A DNA stretch of 64,000 bases from Streptomyces griseofuscus (lineage in GTDB: Bacteria; Actinomycetota; Actinomycetes; Streptomycetales; Streptomycetaceae), in contig NZ_CP051006.1 in NCBI RefSeq assembly GCF_014673495.1, positions 248,001 to 312,000 on the forward strand, read 5' to 3'. The position numbers and the translations under genes were made by a program. The notes under the pieces are model-generated. The model ran no database searches. It saw only the letters and a list, made by a program, of their open reading frames with translations, and was not told the origin of the DNA. Of this stretch, positions 19,524-28,875 are shown piece after piece (position 1 is the first letter of the stretch; each line of letters starts with the position of its first letter).

Positions 19524-20789
19524 ATGTCAGATGTCCCTGTGGGGCAGGAGGCTTCCGGCCCGCCCGACGATGCGGCCGATTCCGCGGCAGTTCCCGGTGC
19601 GGTTTGCTGTTCCTTCGACTTCAGCGACGGCCTCACTTTCGACCCGCTGCTGACCCACCTCATGGAGCAGGGTGCCGTCACCCGTATTCGTCTGCCCTAC
19701 GGCGAGCACGAGGCATGGCTGGTCACCAGCTTCGACGGCGTCCGACAGGTGACCACCGACGCGCACCTGAGCCGTGCCGCCATCGTCGGCCGCGACTATC
19801 CGCGGCTTACCCCCGAGCCGATCGTCTCCGCGGAGTCCGTCAATGTCCTGGACCCCCCGCACAGCACCCGGCTGCGCCGCCTCGCCGCCCGAGCGTTCAC
19901 CCACGCGAGCGTGGAGCGGATGAAGCCGGCCATCGAACGCGTGGCCGGAGGCCTGCTGGAGAAGATGGCCGAGCACGGGCCGCCGGTCGACCTCGCGCGC
20001 CACCTCTCCGCGCGTCTGCCCGGCCACACCATCTGCGAGTTGCTGGACGTGCCCGTTGCCGACCGGACCGAGTTGCTGCACCGCACCCAGCAGATGCTGG
20101 CCACCTCACCGAAGGCGCAGCCGGCGGCCGCGGCCGCGAAGGCGCACTTGCGCGCCTACTTCACCGCCCTGGTCGCCGAGCGGCGGACAACGCCGGGAGA
20201 AGACCTCATCAGCCGGATGACCGCCCCCAGCCCGGAGGATGAGGAGCCCTTGAGCGACCAGGAGGCGGCCGTCCTGGCGCTCACCCTCATCCTCAGCGGC
20301 AACGACACGGCCACCTGCCAGATCAGCAACATCGTCTACACGCTGCTGACCCGCCCCGGGCTATGGGCACACCTGCTGCACCACCGCGACGAGCTGCCTG
20401 CGACACTGGACGAACTCCTGCGCTACCTGCCGTTCCGCAAAGGCGTCGGCATCCCCCGCCTGGCCCTTGAGGACGTGGAGATCTGCGGCAGCCGCATCCG
20501 GGCCGGCGACTACGTGCACGTGTCCTACCTGACCGCCAACCGCGACCCGGCCGTCTTCCCCCACCCCGACGTACTCGACCCCCACCGCCCCGCCCATCCC
20601 CACATGACATTCGGCTGGGGCGGACACCACTGCCTTGCCACGCACCTCGCACTGGCCGAACTCCACACTGCTGTCAACGCTCTCCTCACCCGCTTCCCCC
20701 GCCTGCAACTCGCCGTTCCCGCACACGAACTGCGCTGGGACACCGCCACCATCCGCCGCTTCCCCCTCCACCTCCCCGTCACCTGGTAA
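19524..20789 (+). CDS. Cytochrome P450
   Basis: A soluble bacterial P450 of about 421 residues, expected to oxidise a small molecule using external ferredoxin. Motifs: I-helix SGNDTA near residue 255 (commonly AGxDT), K-helix ExxR in LDELLRYLPF, and the heme loop FGWGGHHCLATHLA with the proximal Cys; the residue after CL is Ala where Gly is usual. The threonine needed for proton delivery is present. ATG 19524 gives MSDVPVGQEA; GTG 19488 in the same frame lies only one base after GGAAGG. No ferredoxin gene is near, so partners are elsewhere. Neighbours give no pathway; substrate unknown. Confidence 0.9.
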   Translation: MSDVPVGQEASGPPDDAADSAAVPGAVCCSFDFSDGLTFDPLLTHLMEQGAVTRIRLPYGEHEAWLVTSFDGVRQVTTDAHLSRAAIVGRDYPRLTPEPIVSAESVNVLDPPHSTRLRRLAARAFTHASVERMKPAIERVAGGLLEKMAEHGPPVDLARHLSARLPGHTICELLDVPVADRTELLHRTQQMLATSPKAQPAAAAAKAHLRAYFTALVAERRTTPGEDLISRMTAPSPEDEEPLSDQEAAVLALTLILSGNDTATCQISNIVYTLLTRPGLWAHLLHHRDELPATLDELLRYLPFRKGVGIPRLALEDVEICGSRIRAGDYVHVSYLTANRDPAVFPHPDVLDPHRPAHPHMTFGWGGHHCLATHLALAELHTAVNALLTRFPRLQLAVPAHELRWDTATIRRFPLHLPVTW

Positions 20790-21162
20790 GAGGGCGTTCT
20801 CGCCCGCATTGCCCGTCCATTTAGCACCTCTCGGCCTGCCGGTTGTGGTGGGTGGCACTGGGGATTCTTGCCGGCAAGGCTGGGTGGACGGGTGGGGCGG
20901 GAAGCGGCTTTGCGCCTGTCTCATGCCCAGGCTTCGCGGCCGCGTACTTCCGTTTTCGTCGCTGTGCGCCCGCGCGGTCGGCTCTCGAAGTCCTTCGGGG
21001 ACTGATCAGGCAGCCAGGACGACGGAGGATTCTTCTTGTCGGTCGGCGAAGGCGTGTCGGTCGAGTCGGGCCAGCAGAGTGCGGCCGTTCCATTTGGGGC
21101 GGTGCGGCTGGCCTGTTGCAGAGGGCACCGACCGGTGGGTTCGGGTTCGTTGGCCTGCGGTT
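20790..21162. other. Intergenic, no supported gene
   Basis: Between the P450 and the convergent MarR gene. A short minus-strand stretch (WNGRTLLARLDRHAFADRQEE) looks protein-like and may be an eroded gene end, but I cannot assign it. No convincing hairpin seen. Confidence 0.4.
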
Positions 21163-21591
21163 TCAGCCTTCGGGATGGGCCAGGCGGCCGAGCAGGGCTA
21201 CCGCGTCGTCGAGGGGCACCGGTTGGAAGAACCGCGCGTCGGCGCGCTCAACTGCGGCAATCGCGCGTGGGGCCAGGTCGGCGCCGGTGTCGGTGACGCG
21301 CAGTCGTTTGGCGCGGGTGTCGGCCGGGTCGACTTCACGCTCGATGAGTCCTTTGTGTTCCAGGGTGCGTAGTACCTGGGAGGTCATCTTGACGTCGATG
21401 CCGGCTTGGCGGGCGAGGGCCAGCTGGTTGGGATGCTCGCCCTGCGTGTTGAGCCACCAGGCACAGGCGAGCAGCACGAACTGCACGTGGGTGAGATCGA
21501 GCGGGGCCAGGGCTGTGGCGATGTCGCGCTGCCACCGCAGGGTGGCGTGCCACAGCAGGAATCCGGGGCTGTCGCCGGGGCTGAGGGACAT
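21163..21591 (-). CDS. MarR-family regulator
   Basis: A 142-residue winged-helix regulator: LDLTHVQFVLLACAWWL, recognition region NQLALARQAGIDVKMTSQVL, wing EREVDPADTRAKRLRVTD, then a C-terminal dimerisation helix. Its start overlaps the stop of the upstream SRPBCC gene by one base (TGATG), so the two are co-translated. The operator-like palindrome before the pair suggests self-control. Confidence 0.9.
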   Translation of the reverse strand: MSLSPGDSPGFLLWHATLRWQRDIATALAPLDLTHVQFVLLACAWWLNTQGEHPNQLALARQAGIDVKMTSQVLRTLEHKGLIEREVDPADTRAKRLRVTDTGADLAPRAIAAVERADARFFQPVPLDDAVALLGRLAHPEG

Positions 21592-22007
21592 CAGCGAAGC
21601 GCCAGCTCGGCCAGCGAGGCCATGGTCTCGGGCCAGTCGGCGGTGATGCCCGGGCCGATCTGCGGGCCGGCCTCGTCGGCGCCGGTGCCGGTGATCTCCA
21701 TCCGGTACACCACGCGGATCCGGTTAGGGTCGATCCGGTCGATCCGGTGGGTGGTGCGCAGCAGCAGGCCGTCGAAGCGCGCCTCGTCGACGAACAGTTC
21801 GTCTTCGACCGCCTCGGCGATGCGCAGCAGTACCGGGTCGTCCCCGGGCGGCGTCATCGTGATCTGCGTGCCCGCCGCGAACGGGCCGTTCATCTCGATC
21901 TTCTCGATCTCGGCGTTCCAGGTGCCCCAGTTCTCAACGTCGGCCCAGAGTCGCCAGATCGCCTCAGGGGTGGCGCTGGTCTCGATGCTGTGCTCGTACT
22001 CCCACAT
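21591..22007 (-). CDS. SRPBCC-family (START-like) protein
   Basis: A 138-residue ligand-binding fold of the polyketide cyclase / SRPBCC group. The typical beginning is EYEHSIETSATPEAIWRLWA with the following DVENWGTWNAEIEKIEM; the long C-terminal helix is TADWPETMASLAELAL. Such proteins bind hydrophobic ligands and often accompany regulators; here it is the first gene of an operon with a MarR regulator and might bind the same effector (inference). GAGGAG precedes ATG 22007. Confidence 0.85.
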   Translation of the reverse strand: MWEYEHSIETSATPEAIWRLWADVENWGTWNAEIEKIEMNGPFAAGTQITMTPPGDDPVLLRIAEAVEDELFVDEARFDGLLLRTTHRIDRIDPNRIRVVYRMEITGTGADEAGPQIGPGITADWPETMASLAELALR

Positions 22008-22036
22008 GAGCGGTCTCCTCGCTAGGTGATCTATCT

Positions 22037-22049
22037 ATAGATTATCTAT
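22037..22049. promoter_or_regulatory. Palindrome ATAGAT-T-ATCTAT
   Basis: A perfect 13-base dyad about 30 bases upstream of the SRPBCC-marR operon, in an unusually AT-rich patch that also has further ATCTAT half-sites. This is the expected place and form for a MarR operator. Confidence 0.6.
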
Positions 22050-22261
22050 GCGGAGACTATCTGTCCAATGGGTCACAGACCCCATCCCGCGGCGCGCGAC
22101 CGCCCACCTGCGGCCGCCATAGGCCCGGCCCGTCGTGTTCGACCGCGGCTCTGGTCCGGTGTCGCTGAGGTCAGCGTGCAGGATCGTCGGCGGAGGACCC
22201 GGCTCGGCATCGATCACCAGATCCGATGACCGCGCTCGGCGGAAGCTACCCTGGCCATCCG

Positions 22262-22393
22262 ATGCTGCTGGGCATACCCGTCACCGTGGCCACCGCCATG
22301 CTGCTCGGAACGGTGATCGCCACCATCCGGCTGTCCACCGGGTCGGTGTGGGCGGCCGTCGCGGCGCACCCTCGCCGTGCTGGGGGCATCTGA
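22262..22393 (+). pseudogene. CPBP (CAAX-type) protease fragment
   Basis: A 43-residue open stretch reads LLGIPVTVATAMLLGTVIAT and TGSVWAAVAAHPRRAG. The second part resembles the conserved TGSxWAAVxAH helix of CPBP-family membrane proteases, but the catalytic EE motif and most of the protein are absent. Confidence 0.45.
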
Positions 22394-22470
22394 CTGACCT
22401 CCCGACGATGCGACGGGCATCATGAGCCCGGCTACGGCGCAGCGGTCGAATTCGCTGAGACCAGCAGGCG

Positions 22471-23041
22471 ATGACCAAGCTGACCGGCGAGTCCTACCCG
22501 GAGCTGACCCGCCGGCTGCTGTTCGAGCCGCTGGGCCGTGACCGGTTCGTGCTTCGACCCGGGCTGGCCCGACACCGAGGGGCGGCCGCTCGCGCACGGA
22601 CACGACGCCGACGGTCGGCAGGTCTCGGCCGGCTACTCCACCAACCCGGAGCCGGCCGCCGGCGGCCTCTGGACCACGGCCGTCGATCTGGCCGCCCTGG
22701 CCGCGAGCTGCGGCGGTGCTACCTGGGCTGGCGGCGACCGAGCTGGTGCGGGGGATGCTCACCCCCAGTCGTACCGCGCCTACGGCTGGAGCACCATCCT
22801 CCACACCACCTGTGGCGACCGGGAGTTCGGCCACGGCGGCCAGGCATACGACTACCGGGCGATGGCCTGGATGCGGGTGCACTCCGGGTGCGGCCCGGTG
22901 ATGCTGAGCAACGCGGTGACCGACCGGGAGCTGATCAGGCACCTGACCGCCACCGAGCTGTCCGGGCGGATCCGGCTGACCGGTGAGTGGCAGCGGGCCA
23001 TCGAGGCGGCCGTGGGCCGCGAGCGGGGTGGGACCGCGTAG
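22471..23041 (+). pseudogene. Serine hydrolase (beta-lactamase fold) remnant
   Basis: The 3' portion of a class C-like serine hydrolase. One frame begins TKLTGESYPELTRRLLFEPL, then a shift near 22540 gives FDPGWPDTEGRPLAHGHDA and ends with HGGQAYDYRAMAWM and the tail to TAG 23039-23041. The SxxK and YxN regions are missing, so it is truncated as well as frameshifted. Confidence 0.6.
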
Positions 23042-23140
23042 CCGCCTATGGCGCCGCCCACTCCGTTTGTCCGCGCGTTTCGGCAGCACTAAATGCGGCA
23101 GAGTGCCTCGGACAGCCCGGCGCAGCACCGCGATGCGGCT

Positions 23141-24355
23141 TCACCCGGCGCGCTCTGAGCCGATGTGGGCGAGCAGCGATGCGGTGCCGTCCTCTGCGGC
23201 GATCCCGCGGGCGAGTTCGGCCGCGCGGCGACGGTGGGACGGCTCGGACAGGCAGGCCGTGATCGCGTCGCCGAGGGCCTCGGCGGTGAGCTCCTGGAAC
23301 GGCACAGGCCGCGGGGCAACTCCCAGCGCGTAGAGCCGAGACGCCCAGAACGGCTGGTCGGCCATGACGGGAACGGGCACTGCGGGCACGCCGGCCCGAA
23401 GTCCGGCTGCGGTGGTACCTGCCCCGGCATGGTGGACGACGGCGGCGGTGCGAGGGAACAGCCAGTCGTGCGGGACGTCGCCGACGGACAGGACATCGGC
23501 GCCGTAGCCGTTCAAATCGGCCCACCCCGCCTGTACCACCGCACGCACACCTGCCCGCTTCACCGCCGCAGCCACCAGCTCACTGAGCCGTTCCCCCTGC
23601 CCCGCCCCCATACTGCCGAATCCGATGAACACCGGGGGCGGACCGGTCTGGAGGAAGTCGACCAGTTCGGCCGGGGGTTGCCAGCCGTCCGGCCGCGCGG
23701 GCCACCAGTAGCCCGCCACTTCAACCCACGACGGCCAGTCCTCAGGGCGCGGCACTACCAGCGGGCTGAAGCCGTGGAAGACCGGCCGAACGTCCACCGG
23801 TGCCGAAGGCGCGCCTGCGGGCAGACCGAGGCGCGCACGCAGCCGGGTCACGGCGCCCGCGAAGACCCCTTCCGCACGCTTCAGCACATCCCGGCCCGCG
23901 GCGAGGTTGCCCTCCGGCCCCAGGTCATCGGCGCTCCGCGCGTTGGGCAGCGGGAACTCTCCGGTGGCGAAGGACGGTGCGAGGTAGGTACCGATGACGG
24001 GGACGCCGAATGCTTCGCCGGCCATCCGGCTGAGCGGTGCCGGGCCGAAAGCTGTGAGCAGCAGATCGGCTCCGCCCGCCACGGCCTCCGCCACCCCGTC
24101 GGCGAGCCCGTCCGCGTACGCCCTCGTCAGCGCCTGAGCCTCATCCCGCGACGCCGCCCGGGCCAAGTCCCGGATCAGTCCCTGCGGGTCTCCCGGCACA
24201 AGCCGGTAGCCGAGACCGCACCCGCCGACCAGCGCGGCGAAGGACGGGTGAGCGGCCACGGCGACCTGATGGCCCACATCCGACAGACGCCGCCCCAGTC
24301 CCGTGAAAGGCGCGATGTCTCCGCGTGAACCGGCAGTGATGACCAGAATTCGCAT
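23141..24355 (-). CDS. UDP-glycosyltransferase-like (GT1) macrolide-type glycosyltransferase
   Basis: A 404-residue GT-B protein that should transfer a sugar from a nucleotide donor to a small aglycone in the cytosol. The acceptor domain opens with ILVITAGSRGDIAPFTGLGRRL; the donor domain has VFIGFGSMGAGQ and the family signature HHAGAGTTAAGLRAGVPAVP followed by MADQPFWASRL. The His and the DQ pair expected for activity are present. ATG 24355 has GGAGGATC upstream. No biosynthetic genes are adjacent, so it may serve drug detoxification or a scattered pathway. Confidence 0.88.
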   Translation of the reverse strand: MRILVITAGSRGDIAPFTGLGRRLSDVGHQVAVAAHPSFAALVGGCGLGYRLVPGDPQGLIRDLARAASRDEAQALTRAYADGLADGVAEAVAGGADLLLTAFGPAPLSRMAGEAFGVPVIGTYLAPSFATGEFPLPNARSADDLGPEGNLAAGRDVLKRAEGVFAGAVTRLRARLGLPAGAPSAPVDVRPVFHGFSPLVVPRPEDWPSWVEVAGYWWPARPDGWQPPAELVDFLQTGPPPVFIGFGSMGAGQGERLSELVAAAVKRAGVRAVVQAGWADLNGYGADVLSVGDVPHDWLFPRTAAVVHHAGAGTTAAGLRAGVPAVPVPVMADQPFWASRLYALGVAPRPVPFQELTAEALGDAITACLSEPSHRRRAAELARGIAAEDGTASLLAHIGSERAG

Positions 24356-24522
24356 GGAGTGATCCTCCTCGGCGAGTGCCGTCCGGCCACCGTCGCCAGC
24401 CCTGTGCCAGCGAAGTTGATCAGTGCCATCGAAGTCTGAGTGGCTCAGGTAGAGGCGGCTGCTGTGACTGTGATGACCAGGGCGTCGGCGGGAAGGAGAG
24501 TCCGTAAGTTAGGGAGGCTGCA

Positions 24523-25716
24523 GTGGAGCGTGATCAGATCGGGCTGGCCGAGGTACTGGCAGCAGCGGAGGGTGCCGCGCCGGTGCGCTCCCTCGATGTC
24601 GTCGCGCAGAACCTGCGCGAGCGGTTCGGTGCGCGTTACGTGTCGTTCCTGTTCGTCGACGTCGTCGGCCGGCGCCTGCTACGGGTCAATGACGAGGCGA
24701 GGGCGCCACAGGAGCACGGCGCCGATCAGGTTCCCCTGGCCGGCAGTGTCTACGACGATGTCCTGCGCACTCAGAAGGTGGTGCGAGTGCCGGAGGGCGC
24801 GCAAGGGCAGCGGGTGCTCGCCCCGGTGAGCAACCGCGGCGACGCCATCGGGGTTCTGGAGCTGCACCTCACCCACGTCACACAGGGCGTCCTGCAGCAG
24901 GTCCAGGAGGCCGCTCACGCGCTGGCGTACATCATCGTCACCGACCGGCGCTTCACCGACCTCTACCACTGGGCCAATCACACCGCCACGGTCACGCTGG
25001 CCGCAGAGATCCAGCGCCAGCTACTCCCGTCGGCTCCCTCGTGCGAGGCTCCCGAGTTCACCCTCGCCGGCGCCCTCGTCCCGGCCTCCGACATTGCCGG
25101 CGACAGCTACGACTACAGCCTCGACCACGACACCCTGCACCTGTCCATCACCGACGCCATGGGCCACAACGTCGATGCCTCCCTCATGACCACCCTCCTG
25201 GTCAACGCCTCCCGCGGCGCCCGCCGCGCCGGCACCGGCCCTGCCGAACAGGCCCGCCAGACCCACCAGGCCCTCATCGACCACGGCAGAAGGACCTTCG
25301 CCACCGGACAACTGATGCGCATCGCTCTGGACGGGAGCAGCGCCCAGCTCGTCAACGCAGGCCACCCGTGGCCCCTACGGCTGCGCGACGGCACCGTCGA
25401 CGAGATCAAGCTGCACATCGACCTCCCGTTCGGCGTCCCCGCACAGGACGCCCACCAGGTACAGGACATCGACCTGTGCCCGGGTGACCGCCTCGTCTTC
25501 TACACCGACGGTATGCAGGAGCGCCAGGCAGAAGCCGTCGATCTGCCGCGCCTTGTCCGCGACACCGCAACCGAGCATCCCCGCGAGGCCGTACGCGCCA
25601 TGGTCACCGCCGTCACCAACGCCTGCCACGGCCACGTGAGAGACGACGCCACCGTCCTGTGCCTGGACTGGCACGGCCCTGTCCCCGTAGACCGAAGCGC
25701 GCAGACCGACGCTTGA
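24523..25716 (+). CDS. GAF-domain PP2C (SpoIIE-type) phosphatase
   Basis: A 397-residue phosphatase that removes phosphate from Ser/Thr, typically on anti-sigma antagonists. The N-terminal 150 residues form a GAF-like sensor ([20 protein letters not shown], then [19 protein letters not shown]). The catalytic SpoIIE part has [46 protein letters not shown] and [10 protein letters not shown], so the metal-binding Asp residues are in place. GTG 24523 follows GGAGG. No anti-sigma or kinase gene is adjacent, so partners are elsewhere. Confidence 0.9.
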   Translation: MERDQIGLAEVLAAAEGAAPVRSLDVVAQNLRERFGARYVSFLFVDVVGRRLLRVNDEARAPQEHGADQVPLAGSVYDDVLRTQKVVRVPEGAQGQRVLAPVSNRGDAIGVLELHLTHVTQGVLQQVQEAAHALAYIIVTDRRFTDLYHWANHTATVTLAAEIQRQLLPSAPSCEAPEFTLAGALVPASDIAGDSYDYSLDHDTLHLSITDAMGHNVDASLMTTLLVNASRGARRAGTGPAEQARQTHQALIDHGRRTFATGQLMRIALDGSSAQLVNAGHPWPLRLRDGTVDEIKLHIDLPFGVPAQDAHQVQDIDLCPGDRLVFYTDGMQERQAEAVDLPRLVRDTATEHPREAVRAMVTAVTNACHGHVRDDATVLCLDWHGPVPVDRSAQTDA

Positions 25717-25979
25717 CCTAGGGCCCGTCTTCAAACGCGCGCCGTCCGGCCGGGACCTCCCCGCGGAGGCCGAGCTGACCAACGTTGACTGGCTCGGCGC
25801 GCGGTGCTGGACGGCTGCGGGCCGCCGGACGAGCTGCCCCTTCGTCCACGTGGCTACTGATCCGACGGGCGGACCGAACTGCACCGGGCAGCCAGGGTCG
25901 GTTCGTACTTCCGGGGTGTACGGAGTCGTCGTTGAAGGTTGAACGTGACGTCTGAATGCCGCCGGACCGGCAGGGCGTT

Positions 25980-26010
25980 CCGGTCTTGGATTGAGCGTGT
26001 CCAAGACCGG
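25980..26010. promoter_or_regulatory. 11-bp inverted repeat upstream of SDR gene
   Basis: CCGGTCTTGGA (25980-25990) and TCCAAGACCGG (26000-26010) are perfect inverted repeats around a 9-base centre, ending 19 bases before ATG 26030. The form and position suit a repressor operator, for example TetR-type, but no regulator gene is adjacent. Confidence 0.6.
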
Positions 26011-26029
26011 AACAAGGAGTTCTACGGAG

Positions 26030-26785
26030 ATGACGATGAACGGTGCGACGGCGCTCGACGGCAAGGTGGCCCTGGTGACCGGCGGCAGCCGGGGGATCGG
26101 GGCGGCGGTCGCACTGCGGCTGGCCGAGGACGGCGCAGACGTGGCGCTGACCTACCAGGGCTCGGCCGAGCTGGCCGAGGAGGTGGTCGCCAAGATCACC
26201 GCGATGGGGCGGAGCGGCTGGGCCGTCCGCGCGGACAGCGCAGACCCGGAGGCGGTGTGCGGCGCGGTGGCGGCGGTCGCCGAGCGGTTCATGCGGCTGG
26301 ACATCCTGGTGAACAATGCGGGTGTAGGCGCCGTCGGACCCATCGAGGCGGTGACATGCGACCAGATCGACCGGGTGCTGGCGGTGAACGTCCGCGCGCC
26401 CTACCTCTATGCCCAGGCGGCGTTGCAGTACATGGTCGAGAGCGGACGGATCGTGAGCATCGGCAGCTGCGTCGCCCAGCGCGTGGCCTTCCCCGGAAGC
26501 ACGCTCTACGCGACCAGCAAGGCCGCTCTGATCGGCTTCACCAAGGGCATGGCCCGGGAGCTCGGCCCGCACGGGGTCACCGTCAATCTGGTCCACCCGG
26601 GCCCGATAGACACCGACATGAACCCGGGCGACGGCGATTCCGCCGACTTCCAGCGCGGCTTCACCGCGCTCGGCCGCTACGGCACGGCGGTGGAGGTCGC
26701 GGATGCCGTCTCGTACCTGGTCGGCGAGAGCGCCCGATACGTCACAGGCGCGGAGCTGGCGGTGGACGGTGGCTTCGCAGTCTGA
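26030..26785 (+). CDS. SDR-family oxidoreductase (FabG-like)
   Basis: A 251-residue classical SDR. Motifs: cofactor loop TGGSRGIGAAV, NNAGVGAVG, catalytic Ser in IVSIGSC and YATSKAAL, then the usual C-terminus VTGAELAVDGGF. Cofactor is probably NADPH, since a basic or small residue replaces the acidic end of strand 2 (inference). ATG 26030 lies close after the inverted repeat and AAGGAG. It stands alone. Substrate unknown. Confidence 0.88.
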   Translation: MTMNGATALDGKVALVTGGSRGIGAAVALRLAEDGADVALTYQGSAELAEEVVAKITAMGRSGWAVRADSADPEAVCGAVAAVAERFMRLDILVNNAGVGAVGPIEAVTCDQIDRVLAVNVRAPYLYAQAALQYMVESGRIVSIGSCVAQRVAFPGSTLYATSKAALIGFTKGMARELGPHGVTVNLVHPGPIDTDMNPGDGDSADFQRGFTALGRYGTAVEVADAVSYLVGESARYVTGAELAVDGGFAV

Positions 26786-26929
26786 GCCCACACGCTCCGA
26801 CGCAGGCCAGGTAGTCCTTGGCGCTCGGTCCGTCACGGCATCGACCCGTGATCTTGGGCAGTGGATCATGGCTGGGTAATACGCCGCCAGGAGTTGTCCG
26901 ATGCCTAGCGGGACCTGCTGCGGCCTTTG

Positions 26930-27294
26930 CCGCCCACGGCTGCGACAGGCCGTCCCACGGCGGCCAGCTCCACGGCCTCGCCCTGGCCTGCCTGGTCGCG
27001 GCCGCCCGCTACCGGCACATCGAGACCGCCCTCGCCCCCGCACTGCTCATATCCGACCGGTACCCGGCATCGACGCTCGCCCGCAACGGCTACGCGGCGC
27101 TCAGCATCGACGGCGGCGCCGAGCAGCGTCTCGACTACTACGGCGCGATCCGCACCGGCGAGACGCTCCAGTTCCTCAGCCCGCGCCTGCCCCACGGTCG
27201 GCACACGCTGCGGGTGCGGGTGACGGGCGAGCACGACGCGCAGTCCGGGGCGTCGTTCGTCAGCGTCGACCGCGCGGAGGTGGATGTCCACTGA
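26930..27294 (+). pseudogene. C-terminal remnant of a secreted glycosidase
   Basis: The tail RNGYAALSIDGGAEQRLDYY, RTGETLQFLSPRLPHGRHTL and GASFVSVDRAEVDVH resembles the carbohydrate-binding C-terminal module found on actinobacterial glycosidases. No catalytic domain or signal peptide precedes it. It converges on another broken glycosidase. Confidence 0.5.
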
Positions 27295-27298
27295 GTCG

Positions 27299-27338
27299 AG
27301 GAAGCGAGAGGGTACGGGGCCGTACCTTCTCGCTTCCT
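27299..27338. terminator. Bidirectional hairpin terminator
   Basis: Arms 27299-27317 and 27320-27338 pair with one mismatch over 19 bases (arm AGGAAGCGAGAGGGTACGG). It lies between two convergent glycosidase remnants, five bases after the stop of the first. Confidence 0.8.
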
Positions 27339-27347
27339 GACCTCAGG

Positions 27348-27905
27348 TCAGGTCAGTGCGAACCGCTGTGCTGCCGAGCTGTTGCAGTCCCAGATCTGAG
27401 ACCGGGTGCCGTTGGCGGTCGCGCCGCTCGGCGAGTCCAGGCAGCGGCCCGACTGCGGGCTGCGCAGTGAACCGTCAACCTGCTGCACCCACTTCTGACC
27501 GCCGACGCCGTTGCAGTCCCACAGTTCGACCTCGGTGCCGTTGGCGGTGCCGTTCCCCTCGATGTCCAGGCAGCGGCCGATGATGCTCAGGGAGCCGTCG
27601 GCGTTGTGCTGCCAGTGCTGGTCCTCGGCCCAGGTGGCAGTCCCACAGCTGCGCGGCGGTGCCGTTGGCGCCGGTGTCGTCGGCGGCGGCGTCCACGCAC
27701 TTGCCCCCCGGTCCGGTGACCGTGCCCTGGGAGCCGTTGGGCACGTCGGTCCCGCCCGCGTAGCCGACGGAGACGATGTCGGCCTGGACGGCGTTCTCGG
27801 CGGCGTCGCTCGGGTGGCCGGAGACCATGACGCCCTCGAAGAAGGTGCCCCGGTTCCAGTTGCTGTTGTCCCCGCCGGTGCCCAGGATGATGCCGGCCAT
27901 GAGCA
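27348..27905 (-). pseudogene. Arabinofuranosidase / CBM13 lectin remnant
   Basis: On the minus strand the remaining part starts inside a catalytic domain resembling GH54-type arabinofuranosidase (IILGTGGDNSNWNRGTFFEG, then SDAAENAVQADIVSVGY). It continues into a ricin-type CBM13 lectin (KCVDAAADDTGANGTAAQLW). Near 27637 an extra base shifts the frame; the next frame carries the rest of the lectin (GRCLDIEGNGTANGTEVELW, then GRCLDSPSGATANG) to TGA at 27348-27350. The 5' half is gone exactly where the divergent MarR gene begins (27899). Confidence 0.65.
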
Positions 27906-28393
27906 AGGGTTCCCCGGGCCCCACGCCCGGTTTCCTGGTATGGCGGCTCGCCAACAAGTGGCGTGTCGCAGTCGATCGCGCGGTGGCTCCGCTGGGCATC
28001 ACCCACGCGCAGTACTCACTGATCGCGTCGCTGCACGGCATGCAGCGCGCCGGTGAGCGGCCCAGTCAGCGCCAACTCGCCGACCACACCGGTTTGGAGG
28101 CGCTCTACGTCTCGAAGCTGGCGCGCGCCCTGGAGTCGTCCGGCCTGATCGAGCGCACCCGCGATCCCCGCGACCCGCGCGCCGTACAGCTCGCCCTCAC
28201 CGGGCAGGGCCAGGCCGTCACGCGGCAGGCCATCGCGGTGGTCCAGGAACTGCATCAGCAGCTGCTGGAGCCACTCGGCGGCCTCGACGCCCCGCGGACA
28301 CACGCGCTCACCGTCGAGCTGACGACCCTGCTCAACGCACCTCTCACGCCACCCGCACCGAACAACAAGAGCACTCGGGGGACAACACCATGA
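27899..28393 (+). CDS. MarR-family regulator
   Basis: A 164-residue winged-helix regulator: LGITHAQYSLIASLHGM, recognition helix region RQLADHTGLEALYVSKLARA and wing ERTRDPRDPRAVQLALT. ATG 27899 follows a Gly/Cys-coding GC-rich stretch with a weak ribosome site; it lies within the edge of the truncated arabinofuranosidase gene on the other strand, so its promoter region is a rearrangement product. Its stop overlaps the next start (ATGA), giving a two-gene operon. Confidence 0.88.
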   Translation: MSKGSPGPTPGFLVWRLANKWRVAVDRAVAPLGITHAQYSLIASLHGMQRAGERPSQRQLADHTGLEALYVSKLARALESSGLIERTRDPRDPRAVQLALTGQGQAVTRQAIAVVQELHQQLLEPLGGLDAPRTHALTVELTTLLNAPLTPPAPNNKSTRGTTP

Positions 28394-28845
28394 CCACCAC
28401 CGCATCCGCCACCGCACCCGTCGCCGACGCCCGCGCCCTCGGCCTGGCCCACTACGCGGCACGCGGCGTCCTGGAACACGTCCTGGCCGAGCACGGCATG
28501 ACGTTCCAGCAGCAGATCGTCCTGCGCGCGGCCGTCACCGCCGGCGTCCCGCAGACGCCGGACGATCTCATCACCCAGGTCCAGGGCTCCCTCAAGGCCG
28601 ATCCCGCCGACGTCCGCGCCACCCTCGACGAACTCCTGGCCGAGCAGCTGCTCGTCGCGGACGGCGCACACCTTCGCTCCACGGACGCGGGGCACGAGCT
28701 GCTCGCCGCCGTCGGCGCGGAGACCGCCCCCGTCACCGCCCGGATCTGGGGCGGGATACCCGCCGAGGACCTGGCCGCCGCCGGCCGCGTCCTCGCCCTG
28801 GTCACCGAGCGCGCCAACACGGAGCTTGCGGCGCTGACGGCCTGA
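28390..28845 (+). CDS. Winged-helix protein related to MarR
   Basis: A 151-residue mainly helical protein: GLAHYAARGVLEHVLAEHG, MTFQQQIVLRAAVTAGVPQT, a helix-turn-helix-like middle (ADPADVRATLDELLAEQLLV) and TDAGHELLAAVG. The layout is a divergent MarR-like fold without the charged wing of a typical DNA binder. ATGA overlap with the MarR gene implies they are made together, perhaps as partners. Similar tandem pairs occur in Streptomyces; function unknown. Confidence 0.7.
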   Translation: MTTTASATAPVADARALGLAHYAARGVLEHVLAEHGMTFQQQIVLRAAVTAGVPQTPDDLITQVQGSLKADPADVRATLDELLAEQLLVADGAHLRSTDAGHELLAAVGAETAPVTARIWGGIPAEDLAAAGRVLALVTERANTELAALTA

Positions 28846-28875
28846 CCGCCCGACCGGACCTGTAACCGAATGTGA

